Shown here: piece after piece, positions 17,958 through 29,047 of the stretch
Layout: every line of letters begins with the position of its first letter
How positions within the stretch are numbered: the stretch's first letter is position 1
Source: Aldehydirespirator sp965204875
GTDB lineage: Bacteria > Actinomycetota > Acidimicrobiia > Acidimicrobiales > Aldehydirespiratoraceae
Assembly (NCBI GenBank): GCA_965204875.1
Contig: OZ242020.1
Coordinates: 1,054,001 to 1,118,000, forward strand
DNA: 64,000 nucleotides
Reading direction: 5' to 3'
Translations under genes and position numbers: made by a program
The notes under the pieces: model-generated
Told to the model about the DNA's origin: nothing
Databases searched by the model: none
Seen by the model: only the letters and a program-made list of their open reading frames with translations

Positions 17958-19859
17958 GGAGTGTCGGGTCAGCTGTCCCGGCCTATCGATCTGGTGCCGT
18001 GCTTTGGTGCCTTGGGGGGTTTGCGGTTGGCCGCGGTGGGGGTTGGCAGGTCGTCGGCGGGGATCAGGGGACCCGAGACGATCCGCTCTAGCAGGTCGGC
18101 GGCCTGGGGGGTGACCTCGAGGGTGTGTTCAAGTATGGACAGCACGAGCAGGAGTTCGTCGGTCTGGGTCCAGCGAGTGGGGCGAATGTCGTCAAGCGGG
18201 GTACGGCTGTCTGTTTTGCCCTTGCGGTCGGCCATGCGGTAGCCGAGCCACGAGCGCAGAACCTTCAGGCCGGACACCTCGAAGTCCCAGACCTCGGGCG
18301 CGATTGGGGCGAAGGCACCGGTTCCGACGATCAGGGTCTGCCTTTCGGGTTCGTAGGCATAGCGGTTGGGCATCCCAATCACAGGGCGAATCTGCGAACA
18401 GCTTCCGACAGGGAGGCCGTCGTTGCCATCCGGCGCGAAGCGCTCGCCCCAGGTGTGCCACCAAAGCAGATCGCGACCCAACGTCACCGCCTCTGCGAAC
18501 AGCGCTGCATGAGCGGTCATCGGGATGCGGATCGGGCCAGCCTCCTCGGCCAGTCCTTCACCGAACTTGTCGCTGAAGGCTGGCGTTGCCCCGAGGGCGT
18601 ACACGTATGCGCACAAGTCCTCAGCCGCAACCGTAACGCCAAGCGCCTGTCCAAGGGCCGCAAGCAGACCGTCAGCGACATTGTGTAGCTTGCCGCTCGC
18701 AGTCCTGTGGAGTGGCATGACGTCACTGTTGCCGCCACGTGAGAAGTGGAGGTCCGGAACGTAGGGCGTGGCGGTCAGCACCGGACCCCGGCTTAGCTTG
18801 GTAGCCGTAGGCGCACTTAGATATACTTGCCCAGATCCGCGAATATTCCATAGTTCGCGTCTCGGGTAATCTATGGCTCGGATGTCGGCTATTATCCACT
18901 GCCGATCGTGGCTCCGGTAGCCATAACGCTCAACTCCTTCTGGTGAGTCGTCGATGTCGAGAGCAGTGATTGCTGAGAGCCTGGTACCTGTTCCAGAGAG
19001 GCCGACGAGACGGCTATCGATCTTGCGGTCGCGCGTTTTTCGAAACAAAGCCGTTCGCTCACGGGGGACTGCTGACAGCAACTCTCGCCAGCGTCGCATT
19101 AGCAGAGTCTCAGTTTCTGCTATCGGCCATAGACGCTTGACCTGGCAGCCAGAGTGTGCCCATGGGAAGAGGTCGGTGACCTTTGGCCAGTCGAAATACC
19201 CACTTGTTCGAAATTGCTGGTGGTCACTGCGAGGTGTGAATCTATCGAGGCTTCGCCCCGAAACGCCGTTGGATACATCACTCAGTGCCATATGGCTCAG
19301 TGAGGCCAGCTTCTCAGCTCGGGTACCCGTGATCTTGATATAGCGAACGGTACATTCGCAGGCTGGCTCACGGCCAGTCCGAATTCCGATTGCGATGGCA
19401 ACGGGCGTTCGAATAGCGAAGATGTTGTCATCCTTGTAGGCCCCGCGACCTTGGCCTCCTAGGTCAACGATCCACAGTTCATCGAGCGCACCCCGCAACA
19501 GGTGGCGTAGGCCGCCCATCGATATTCCTTCGAGATAGGACGAGGCCGTGATAAAGGCGATCACGCCGGGGCCCTCGGGCAGCTCGGTAGCTTGCCAAAC
19601 AGCCCAGCGCCAGAAGTAGACATAGTCGTTTTGGACATTCTTGAGATGGTTGCCCAGGCCCGCTGCCTCCATCGGCTCCTTTATGTCCGTGAGCAACGGT
19701 GCAAGGCTCTCATTTCCGTATCGGACCACGCCGCCCTTGCGCGTGCCCCTAGCCCCGACTTCTCGCTTTTGCCTATGGTAAGGCGGGTTGCCGATCACCA
19801 CAGTGAACCGCTCAGACTCCTTAAGTTCAGCGGCGCGCTCGCCTTCCTCAGCTAAGGGG

Positions 19860-21488
<1,629 letters not shown>

Positions 21489-21530
21489 CCCGTGCCGTCG
21501 GGGCCTTCCCCCGTTAACTGTCCGGCGGGG

Positions 21531-21640
21531 GCGGCACGGTCGGGTTGGCCGCTCATCAGTTCAACCCAGCCATCCCGAACCATCTATCGCAACGCTTTAC
21601 GGGCGGCACGGTGGATTTCGCTGCGCATCAGTTCAGTTCC
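21531..21640 (-). repeat. 72-bp diverged tandem duplication of the helicase 3' end
   Basis: GCGGCACGGT followed about 20 bp later by CATCAGTTCA occurs at 21531 and 21603. The right copy contains the stop codon and last codons (CWMELN) of the helicase gene; the left copy lies between the two genes and has diverged. Confidence 0.7.
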
Positions 21641-24600
21641 ATCCAGCAGAGCAGCTGGGGCTTGGGTGCGTTCATTGGAGCGTTGACCTGCTTGAGGTAG
21701 CTGTTGTGAATGTGGCGCGACACCGTATCGCGCGCCTCTTTGAGGGCGTCCCTCGGCGTAGCGCAGCGGCGGGGGGTCTTGGGATTGGAACGAATGCTCT
21801 CGATGATCTCGCCAGGTAACTCGACAATGCCCTCACCGTCGAAGCGGTACAGATACCACCGAACGGACCCGGCATCGAGGGTGAACTCTCGACGCTCGGC
21901 ATCCATGGCGGGCAGCGAGTAGCAGAAGAACACGCCCCGGGCACCCTTGGCGAGCTTGCGGCGACCCGAGAACACCGAGCCCGGCAGCCCGTCGAGCCGA
22001 TCCGCTAGATCGGGATGCTCTTTGAGAAGCCTCTGATATTCCAGGTGCATTTCCTCCACCGCGGTGCGCTTCCCTTCGTAGGCGGCGTTGAACTCTCGCA
22101 GCGGGTCGTAGGCATCGTCGGGGTGCAGCAGCTTGCGGCCCTCGATGCCCAGCGTGTGCGAGATCAGCAGCGTCTTGCCGGCGACCTTCTGATATAGCGC
22201 GAGGATGCGCTCCAGTTCCTCGGGTGGCAGGAAGTTCCAGAATCGCACGATGCCCCGGTCGCCTGCCACCTCGGGATGAGCTTCGGCGAGTTGCTTCTCC
22301 ACCTCCGGACTCATGCGACGGTCGACGCGGCCGATGCGCTGCATCAGCCGCACCGGGTTCCAATGCAGGTCGTAGTTGATGAGCCGGGTGGCGTCCTGAA
22401 GGTTGAGGCCCTCCGACAGCACATCGGTGGAGACCAGCACGCGTATCTCGTCCTGGCCTGCGTGCTTCAGATCGGCGCTGCTCGAGCCGTTGTAGTAGGG
22501 CGAGAAGCGGCGGATCACCTCGGCCCTGTCGAGCTTGGAGCCGCTGTCGATGCGAACCAGGCCGTCCACGCCGGCGGCCCGCAGCTGCGACTCGATATAG
22601 CGGGCGGTGTGGGCGAACTCTGTGAACACCAGCACCTTGCGACCGGACAAAGCCTTGGTGCGCAACAGTCGGATCAGCTTGCGCACCTTGTCATCCTGCT
22701 CGGTAGCGAGACGGCTCGTGGCGTCCAAGAACTCTGAGATCGTGTCAAGGTCCTCGAAGGTCTTGGCGAGGATGGCGGCCACGTCGTATTCGTCTCGGCG
22801 CAGTTCGTCCACGCTCTCCACGAACTCGAGCGGAACCACGTCCTCATCGAGGTCATCCTCGTCGGCTTCGTCATCATCTTCGTCGAAGCCAGCCCCGAGC
22901 CGGGCATCGGGCCGGTAGCGGACGATTGCTGCGTGCTCTTGCAGCCAGCGTTCGAGCCGGTCATGCTCCGGGCCTGGCTCGCAGTGCACCTGCGCGAAGG
23001 CAAGCAGCTTGTGCATCATCCGGTGGAGCGACTTCTCGAAAGCGAACACAGAACTCTCGAACCGCTTGAGGAACGTCGTCCGGATCAGGCCGACAACCTG
23101 CTGCTGGCGGTTCTCCTCGAAGCGGTCGATCTCGGCGGGGCCGATGTAGTGGGCCAGTGGGTAGTACATGTCCAGCGAAAGCAGCGGCTGCTCGCGGTCA
23201 CAAGCCAGGGCGAACAAGTCGAGCACTTCGCGATACGACGGGCGGATCGAGTAATCGGCAACCTGGGGCGACTTGCGATCCGGGAACGCGGCCGACGACC
23301 CCGTCTCCTGTATCTGGCTGGCCTTGGCGTAGGCACGACTGCGCTGCACCACCAGCGCTGCGAACACCTCGTCGGCGGCGAGCGCCTCACGCGCTTCGGA
23401 GGTCAGTCCCTCGGCCAGCGGCGAAGGGGCCTTGCCCGATGCTGAGTCCTCGCCACCGCCGAGAGCGGCCTGCAACTCGTGCTCCATCCGGTTGAAGTGG
23501 CCTGACAGGTTGTGCACGCCGAGGCTGCGGGCAAAGAACGCCTCGTCGCCGCAGGTGAACAACTCGGCCATGTGCCGGAAGTCGGCCAGCCGATTGTTGA
23601 CCGGAGTGGCGGTGAGCAAGAACACGAGCTTTGAACGCTGGGTCGAGTCCAACATGTCATAGAGGCGCCAGTAGCGGGAGCGGCGATCCCGCCCGGCGTC
23701 CGGCCCGGCTTCACCACCGCCGAGGCCACCTCCGCCACCGAGGGCATGGTGACGTTCGCCCCGGCTGCCCCGGTTGCGGAAGTGATGCGCTTCGTCGATG
23801 ATCACCGCGTCGGCCAACTGGGTTATGCGCTTGAACCGCTCGGGAAAGTCGCCGCTGCGGCCCAAATCGGTGTGGTTGAACACGCTGAGGTTGGAGAAGT
23901 CCGCCCCTCCGCCCACTCCGCCGATGTGTGGCAGCCAGCGGCTGAGGTGCGGCTCCCAGACCCCCTCGCGTGCCGCCTTGGGAGCGAAGAGCACCACCCG
24001 CTTGTTCTCGTGCAGGACCAACCGCTCGATCAGCATCAGCCCGACGAAGGTCTTGCCCAGGCCCACCCCGTCACACAGGAACGCTCCACCGTGCCGGCGG
24101 GCGATCTTCATCAACGACCAGTACGCCTCCTGCTGGTATCGGTCTAGCTGGCCGAACATTCGCGACTGCGTCTCGTCCCACTCCCCCGCCGTGAGCTCAC
24201 GACCCCGGAACAACTCATGCAACGCCTTCGCGTAGATGTCGAACGGCGTGAACTCGGCGATGTGGCGCCTGACCGTGCGCAGGATGTCCTCCGTAACGTC
24301 CTCCGCCGCTGCCCAGTGCGTCTCGAACCAGTCCTGGAGTTGGGCAACCTCCCGACCGCTCTGCACCTGAATGTTCAACTCGACGTTGCGGGTCAGTCCC
24401 GGCAGCGTGAAGTTGCTCGACCCCACCAGCGCCTGCGCGCCGACCACATCGAACTTGGCGTGGGTGATGTAGGCCTTGGCGTGGAACTTGTCGCGCCGGT
24501 ACACCCGGCACTCGATCCGCCCCTCGGCGATGGCCTGCACGATCGCCTCCACGCCCTCCAAGAACGGATTGCTGCTCTTCTCGCTCTCCAAGCTCTCATC

Positions 24601-24861
24601 GAGGCGCCCGACCCGCTGACGCAGGGCCTCCTTGAACACGTTTGCGGTACGCAGGGAAACCTCGTCGCCCATCAGCAGGCGGATCCTCTCAAGCCGCTGC
24701 CACTTGCCGTCGAGGGCCAGCAGCGCCCCTATCTCGAAGAACCCGGTGGCTATGTCGAACGACCGGGCGAGCTCGCTCCATTCGCGCAGATACTTGAGCC
24801 CCGTCCAACCCGACACGCTGTTGTCGACGATGAACAGATCGCCCCCGCCCGCGCCGTCCAC
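21628..24861 (-). CDS. PLD-like nuclease fused to SNF2/superfamily 2 helicase (defence)
   Basis: 1077 residues from the GTG at 24861. The N-terminal third is a phospholipase D-like domain with FHAKAYI and GSSNFT (HxK...SN form), a nuclease fold used in several restriction systems. A helicase follows: DGVGLGKTFVGL (Walker A), IIDEAHHF (DEAH), LTATPVNN (motif III), DVLSEGLNLQDA (motif V) and MQRIGRVDR (motif VI). Together with the adjacent adenine methylase it should be the ATP-driven restriction component. A Gly-rich insert of about 25 residues follows DEAHHF. TACGGT 6 nt upstream of the GTG gives a leaderless start; the longer frame to 25041 is rejected. Confidence 0.85.
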   Translation of the reverse strand: MDGAGGGDLFIVDNSVSGWTGLKYLREWSELARSFDIATGFFEIGALLALDGKWQRLERIRLLMGDEVSLRTANVFKEALRQRVGRLDESLESEKSSNPFLEGVEAIVQAIAEGRIECRVYRRDKFHAKAYITHAKFDVVGAQALVGSSNFTLPGLTRNVELNIQVQSGREVAQLQDWFETHWAAAEDVTEDILRTVRRHIAEFTPFDIYAKALHELFRGRELTAGEWDETQSRMFGQLDRYQQEAYWSLMKIARRHGGAFLCDGVGLGKTFVGLMLIERLVLHENKRVVLFAPKAAREGVWEPHLSRWLPHIGGVGGGADFSNLSVFNHTDLGRSGDFPERFKRITQLADAVIIDEAHHFRNRGSRGERHHALGGGGGLGGGEAGPDAGRDRRSRYWRLYDMLDSTQRSKLVFLLTATPVNNRLADFRHMAELFTCGDEAFFARSLGVHNLSGHFNRMEHELQAALGGGEDSASGKAPSPLAEGLTSEAREALAADEVFAALVVQRSRAYAKASQIQETGSSAAFPDRKSPQVADYSIRPSYREVLDLFALACDREQPLLSLDMYYPLAHYIGPAEIDRFEENRQQQVVGLIRTTFLKRFESSVFAFEKSLHRMMHKLLAFAQVHCEPGPEHDRLERWLQEHAAIVRYRPDARLGAGFDEDDDEADEDDLDEDVVPLEFVESVDELRRDEYDVAAILAKTFEDLDTISEFLDATSRLATEQDDKVRKLIRLLRTKALSGRKVLVFTEFAHTARYIESQLRAAGVDGLVRIDSGSKLDRAEVIRRFSPYYNGSSSADLKHAGQDEIRVLVSTDVLSEGLNLQDATRLINYDLHWNPVRLMQRIGRVDRRMSPEVEKQLAEAHPEVAGDRGIVRFWNFLPPEELERILALYQKVAGKTLLISHTLGIEGRKLLHPDDAYDPLREFNAAYEGKRTAVEEMHLEYQRLLKEHPDLADRLDGLPGSVFSGRRKLAKGARGVFFCYSLPAMDAERREFTLDAGSVRWYLYRFDGEGIVELPGEIIESIRSNPKTPRRCATPRDALKEARDTVSRHIHNSYLKQVNAPMNAPKPQLLCWMELN

Positions 24862-24942
24862 GTTCCCACCGTACCCGAGCCATCTGCACCCGAGACATAC
24901 GACACCACGGACGAGACGGCAGCCGCACGGTGTCGTGACGGA

Positions 24943-25034
24943 GGCGGCCTGCAGACAACGAGCGAGGGGCAGGCCGACCACAAGAACGTCGGCCCCTTTA
25001 CCGCACGGCACCGTGAAGGGGCGGCCTGCAGACA
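24943..25034. repeat. 77-bp spaced direct repeat between the helicase and HNH genes
   Basis: GGCGGCCTGCAGACA occurs at 24943 and 25020, each preceded by CGCACGG and a GTGA. The 247-bp gap 24862-25108 otherwise contains only the two divergent promoter regions and an AT-rich stretch (25040-25080). Confidence 0.8.
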
Positions 25035-25108
25035 GGGGCATCAGATTAGATTTAGATATTTTCTATAAGAGGTTGTGTGATGTCATAGGGTGGTGGCATA
25101 CTGTGATC

Positions 25109-26536
25109 ATGCTGATTGAAGCGTCCCGCCGAGCCGAGGCAGCCGCCAGAGAGATGCTCGCGCTCATCAACGCCGGCGGGGTGGTCTGTGACGAGCTGCG
25201 CGAGATGCTGCACATCTCCAAGGCCACTACCGCGGTCCTCACCGCAGCACAAACCCGTGCGGCTTCGATCATCGCCAAGTCTGAACGCCACGGCGACGGC
25301 GGCACCGGCGTGCTCACCGAAACCGCCGGGTTGTCCCGCCGCGACGCCTTCGGGCAGATCAACACAGCCGAAGCGATCTCACAGACACCGTCGGTGCGTG
25401 ACGCGGTCGAGTCCGGCCGCGTTTCCCAGGCCAACGCGCGGCGGTTGGCCGAGGCTGTGAAACGCACCAGCGCCGAAGCCGTCGAGTCTGACGCCGGGCT
25501 GCTCGCCAAAGCCCAATCCCTGACCGCAAAGCAGTTCGCCAAAGAAGCCCGCCGCTGGACTGCGGACCACCAACGCGACGGCGGCGAACGCGACCATCAG
25601 CGGCTGCGCGCCAGGCGCAAACTGCGCATCTGGAACGCTGATGACGGCACCGTGCAACTACATGGCGTGTTCGATCCCGTGACCGGCAAGCGCATCGAGA
25701 GCCGGCTGCGCGCCGAGGCGCTCCGCATGTACAACGCCGACAAGAAGCTCGCTGCCGGCCGCGGTGCCGGCGGGTCGGGCGATCTGCCGGGCGCTGGACG
25801 GCGCACCCATGAGCAGTGCATGGCCGACACCTTCGACAACCTCACTTCACCTGCCGCGGACCAACCCACCGACCCCGACACAAGCGCGGCGCCTCCCGCG
25901 GGTGTGGGCAGGTCGTTCGCGGACATCAGCGTGATCGCGCACGTCGACAACACCACCGGCGAGCTGATCGCCGAACTCCCCGACGGAGCGCGACTGCCGG
26001 CGGCGGTACTCGAAGAACTTGCCTGCAACGCACGGCTCACCGGCCTCGTCTATGGCACTGCGGGCACACCCATCTGGCGGACCAAGTCAGCGCGTACCGC
26101 CACCGAGGGGCAACGGCAGGCGCTGCTCAACCGCTGGGGCGGCTGCTTCCACTGCGCGGCACGCCCGGACATGTGCCAGATACATCACATCGTGCCCGTC
26201 TCACGAGGCGGAGCCACCAAGATCGACAACATGGTCCCCGTCTGCTGGGACTGCCACAACAAGATCCACCATCACCACTGGCAGATCCGCAAGCGACCCG
26301 GCGGGCAGCACACCCTGCACCCGCCCAACAGCACGCACCACGGGCCCGCGCAGCCGCCTCTCAAAGCCAATCCCCAAGCGCATGGAAATCCAAAGGCACA
26401 CCCCGGTTCCGCGCACGCACCCGAACAATCACCGCTGTTCGCATCAAGCGACCCGCCGGAACCGGAACCCGCACTGCAGCGGGCCGGCGCAGGCCGACCC
26501 CGCGGCCGGGACCCTGCGCATTCCAGCGGCCGGTAG
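25109..26536 (+). CDS. 13E12/DUF222 family HNH endonuclease
   Basis: 475 residues. The N-terminal two thirds are the helical DUF222 domain (RRKLRIWNADDGTVQLHGVF, then the long helix KRIESRLRAEALRMY); the C-terminus is an HNH domain with C-x2-C (CFHC), IHHIVPVSRGGATKIDNMVPVC and CHNKIHHH, zinc ligands and catalytic His intact. Actinobacterial genomes carry many such proteins, some mobile; the role is not established. A Pro-rich tail of about 90 residues follows. The ATG at 25109 is preceded by CATACT 6 nt upstream and TTGTGT 18 bp before that. A 14-bp duplication (GGTAGTCA twice) covers the stop codon. Confidence 0.85.
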   Translation: MLIEASRRAEAAAREMLALINAGGVVCDELREMLHISKATTAVLTAAQTRAASIIAKSERHGDGGTGVLTETAGLSRRDAFGQINTAEAISQTPSVRDAVESGRVSQANARRLAEAVKRTSAEAVESDAGLLAKAQSLTAKQFAKEARRWTADHQRDGGERDHQRLRARRKLRIWNADDGTVQLHGVFDPVTGKRIESRLRAEALRMYNADKKLAAGRGAGGSGDLPGAGRRTHEQCMADTFDNLTSPAADQPTDPDTSAAPPAGVGRSFADISVIAHVDNTTGELIAELPDGARLPAAVLEELACNARLTGLVYGTAGTPIWRTKSARTATEGQRQALLNRWGGCFHCAARPDMCQIHHIVPVSRGGATKIDNMVPVCWDCHNKIHHHHWQIRKRPGGQHTLHPPNSTHHGPAQPPLKANPQAHGNPKAHPGSAHAPEQSPLFASSDPPEPEPALQRAGAGRPRGRDPAHSSGR

Positions 26537-26680
26537 TCAGCCGCAGGTAGTCATCGGTGACGTTAGGCACGGCCGACGACGCTGAACCGGCCGGTGCTTT
26601 GCAGGGCCGAAGATAACCATCCGCAGCCGCCGTCGACAGCTCTAGCGGGGTATAGAAGCCAGTTCGGGAGGCACCTGCTG

Positions 26681-27928
26681 TTATGCGAATGCTACGGGGA
26701 GGTGGGCTAAGCCTCTGAGGGTGAGCCTTCGCTTCCAGGGTGGATTGTCGTCCAGGGGCGTCCAGGTGTCGAAGCGGCCGAGCAGGGCCTCCAGCACGAC
26801 TTGGCCCTCGAGCCGAGCGAGCGCAGCGCCCAGGCAGTAGTGGATGCCCGAGCCGAAGGACAGCATCGGCACGTCGCCTCGGCGGCCCACGTCGAAGCGG
26901 TCGGGGTCGTCCACCACAGCCGGATCGCGGTTGGCCGCCCCGAACAGTGTCAGCACCCCCGAACCCCGCCGCAAGTGCTGACCGGCGATCTCGGCGTCGG
27001 CGCGGGCGTAGCGTCCGTCGAGTTGCACCGGCGGCTCGAAGCGCAGCACCTCCTCCACCGCCGAGGGAACCAGCCGGCGTTCGGCCCGCAACCGGGCGAG
27101 CTGATCGGGATGGCGCATCAGCGTGTGCACCATGTTGCCGATCAGGTTCATGGTCGTCTCGAAACCGGCGCCGTAGATCAGCGAAACCGTGTTGGCGATC
27201 TCCTGCTGGGTGAGACGATCCTCGCCGTCGCTCGCCGCGATCAGACCCGACAGCAGATCGTCGCGGGGCTCGACTCGCCTGCGGTCGATCAGGTCGTGGA
27301 GGTACTCCTGCATCCTCGCTCCCGACACCGCAGCCTGCTTGACCTCTTCCGGTTGGCGGTTCGGCTCAAGGTTGACGGCCAGGTCCGACACCAGCGGCCT
27401 GAGCCAGTCGCGATCCTCGACCGGCACGCCGACCAGCTCGCTGATCACGTTGGCGGGCAGCGGGAAGGCGAGGGCGTCGATCAGGTCGCACTCACCTGCC
27501 CCCGCCACCGGGTCAAGCAACTCATGGGTCATGGCCTCCACCGACGGGCGCAGCCGCTCGACCCGCCGTGGGGTGAAGGCGCGGCTCACCAGCGACCGTA
27601 TGCGGGTGTGGTCCGGCGGGTTCAGCGACAGCAGCGAGCGCCCTCCGTTGGAGTCCCTGGCCCGGTTGGGCGCGAACAGCAACGGCACGTCGTCGCCGGG
27701 CTCGGGGTTGCCGAGCCGCTGATCGCGCAGCGCCGCACGGCAGTCGTCGAAGCGGGTGAGCACCCAGAAGTCCGAGAACCCGGTCTTGTGCACCGGCGAC
27801 GTCTCGCGCAACTCCCGCAGCAGCGGGTACGGATCGGCGATCACGCTCGGGTCGGTGACGATCCGCAGCAGCAACTCATCGCCGGCAGTAGGAGTCTCCT
27901 GCCCTGGGGCGGCCTGCTTGTCACTCAC
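26681..27928 (-). CDS. Cytochrome P450
   Basis: 415 residues, a soluble bacterial-type P450. Heme-binding loop FGSGIHYCLGAALAR with the axial Cys, I-helix AGFETT, ExxR in EEVLRFEPP, and the meander are all present. The substrate is unknown. It overlaps the end of the upstream psuG gene by 8 bp, so the two are co-transcribed; electron partners are not in the window. Confidence 0.95.
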   Translation of the reverse strand: MSDKQAAPGQETPTAGDELLLRIVTDPSVIADPYPLLRELRETSPVHKTGFSDFWVLTRFDDCRAALRDQRLGNPEPGDDVPLLFAPNRARDSNGGRSLLSLNPPDHTRIRSLVSRAFTPRRVERLRPSVEAMTHELLDPVAGAGECDLIDALAFPLPANVISELVGVPVEDRDWLRPLVSDLAVNLEPNRQPEEVKQAAVSGARMQEYLHDLIDRRRVEPRDDLLSGLIAASDGEDRLTQQEIANTVSLIYGAGFETTMNLIGNMVHTLMRHPDQLARLRAERRLVPSAVEEVLRFEPPVQLDGRYARADAEIAGQHLRRGSGVLTLFGAANRDPAVVDDPDRFDVGRRGDVPMLSFGSGIHYCLGAALARLEGQVVLEALLGRFDTWTPLDDNPPWKRRLTLRGLAHLPVAFA

Positions 27929-28859
27929 GACGGGATCCCTCCTGCGTGTTCATGCCGGCTAGGGCGACGGCGATCTCTGCGGCCACTGCTGCGTTGGACA
28001 CCGCTAGGGCGATGTTCGCCTCCACCGTGGCACCGTCAGTGAACTCAGCGACCGCGGCCAGCACCGCCGGGGTGACCGCCGCCCCCGACACACCGCCGCG
28101 GCGCGCCGCCTCCTCCGCAGCCTCGATCGCCCTGTTGACTTGGTCCGCATCGAGTTCGGCCTCGGCGGGGATCGGGTTGGCCACGAGGATCCCGCCGGGA
28201 TGCCCGAGCGCCGCGGCAGCCCGCAGCGCGGCAACCACCTCGCGGCCCTCGCTGACGCTGGCGGCGACCTTCCGGCCGCTGTCGCGCCGGTAGAAGGCGG
28301 GGAAGCGCTCGGTGCGCCAGCCGACCACGGCCACGCCCAGCGTCTCCAAGCGCTCGAGTGTCAGGTCCACGTTCAGGAACGCCTTCGCCCCGGCCGACAC
28401 CACCACCACCCGGTGGCGGGCCATCGCATCAAGGTCGTGGCTCACGTCGCCGCTGCGCCCGGCGCCGCGGTGCACACCGCCGATGCCCCCGGTGGCGAAC
28501 ACCCCGATGCCGGCCGCCTCGGACAGCGTCACCGTGGCAGACACCGTGGTCACGCCCACATCAAGCCCGGCGGCCACTGCCGGGCCCAGATCACGCGCCG
28601 CCAGCTTCACCGACCCTGCGAGCAGGCGCTTCGCTCCGGCGGCGTCGACCCCCACCACGGCGCGACCGTCGAGCACCCCGCACACCGCCGGAACGGCTCC
28701 CCCAGCCCGTACCGCTGCCTCCACTTCCCGAAGGCAGCGGCGATTGGCGGGGTCGGGCAGGCCGAGCCCCGAGAAAATCGTCGACTCCAGCGCCACGACC
28801 GCGGCCCCCGAAGACAGTGCTGCACGAACCTCGTCGCCCACGCTGAGAGGGCCCCTCAC
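27921..28859 (-). CDS. psuG: Pseudouridine-5'-phosphate glycosidase
   Basis: 312 residues from the GTG at 28859. Typical PsuG blocks are visible: VVALESTIFSGLGLP at the N-terminus, TGGIGGVHRGA, VVSAGAKAFLNVDLTLERLETLGV, and ILVANPIP. It splits pseudouridine 5'-phosphate into uracil and ribose 5-phosphate. TAGTCT 7 nt upstream (28867-28872, reverse) supports this start. An upstream in-frame start at 28949 comes from a 90-bp tandem copy of the start region (MRGPLLGG versus VRGPLSVG) and would add 30 low-complexity residues. No PsuK kinase gene is adjacent. Confidence 0.9.
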   Translation of the reverse strand: MRGPLSVGDEVRAALSSGAAVVALESTIFSGLGLPDPANRRCLREVEAAVRAGGAVPAVCGVLDGRAVVGVDAAGAKRLLAGSVKLAARDLGPAVAAGLDVGVTTVSATVTLSEAAGIGVFATGGIGGVHRGAGRSGDVSHDLDAMARHRVVVVSAGAKAFLNVDLTLERLETLGVAVVGWRTERFPAFYRRDSGRKVAASVSEGREVVAALRAAAALGHPGGILVANPIPAEAELDADQVNRAIEAAEEAARRGGVSGAAVTPAVLAAVAEFTDGATVEANIALAVSNAAVAAEIAVALAGMNTQEGSRRE

Positions 28860-28975
28860 GCAAGCGAGACTACGCGAGCGAGACCATGGGCCTCCAGCCA
28901 CCACCGCCGCCACGCCCGCTGCCCCCCCACCCAGGAGAGGACCCCTCACGCAAGCGTGGCCATTGGCCCCCAGCT
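28845..28975 (-). repeat. 90-bp tandem duplication of the psuG start region
   Basis: GAGAGG followed by CCCCTCACGCAAGCG occurs at 28845 and 28935 and both are followed by a CAT-rich, CCAGC-rich segment ending CGCCACGCC. The unit is a multiple of three and both copies carry a GTG/ATG in the same frame. Confidence 0.85.
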
Positions 28976-29034
28976 ACTACTCCCCGCCACGCCCTGAATG
29001 CCCTCAAAGCAACCGTGGCCATGCCTAGCTGCCA

Positions 29035-29040
29035 TAGGCT
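29035..29040 (+). promoter_or_regulatory. -10 box, leaderless promoter of the ANL ligase
   Basis: TAGGCT, 7 nt upstream of the ATG at 29048; no Shine-Dalgarno. Confidence 0.55.
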
Positions 29041-29047
29041 GGCGCGG

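Noticed and set aside
24862..25041. N-terminal extension of the PLD-helicase (60 extra codons)
   Set aside because: Cys/Arg-rich translation of the intergenic 77-bp repeat; the leaderless GTG at 24861 begins at the conserved sequence.
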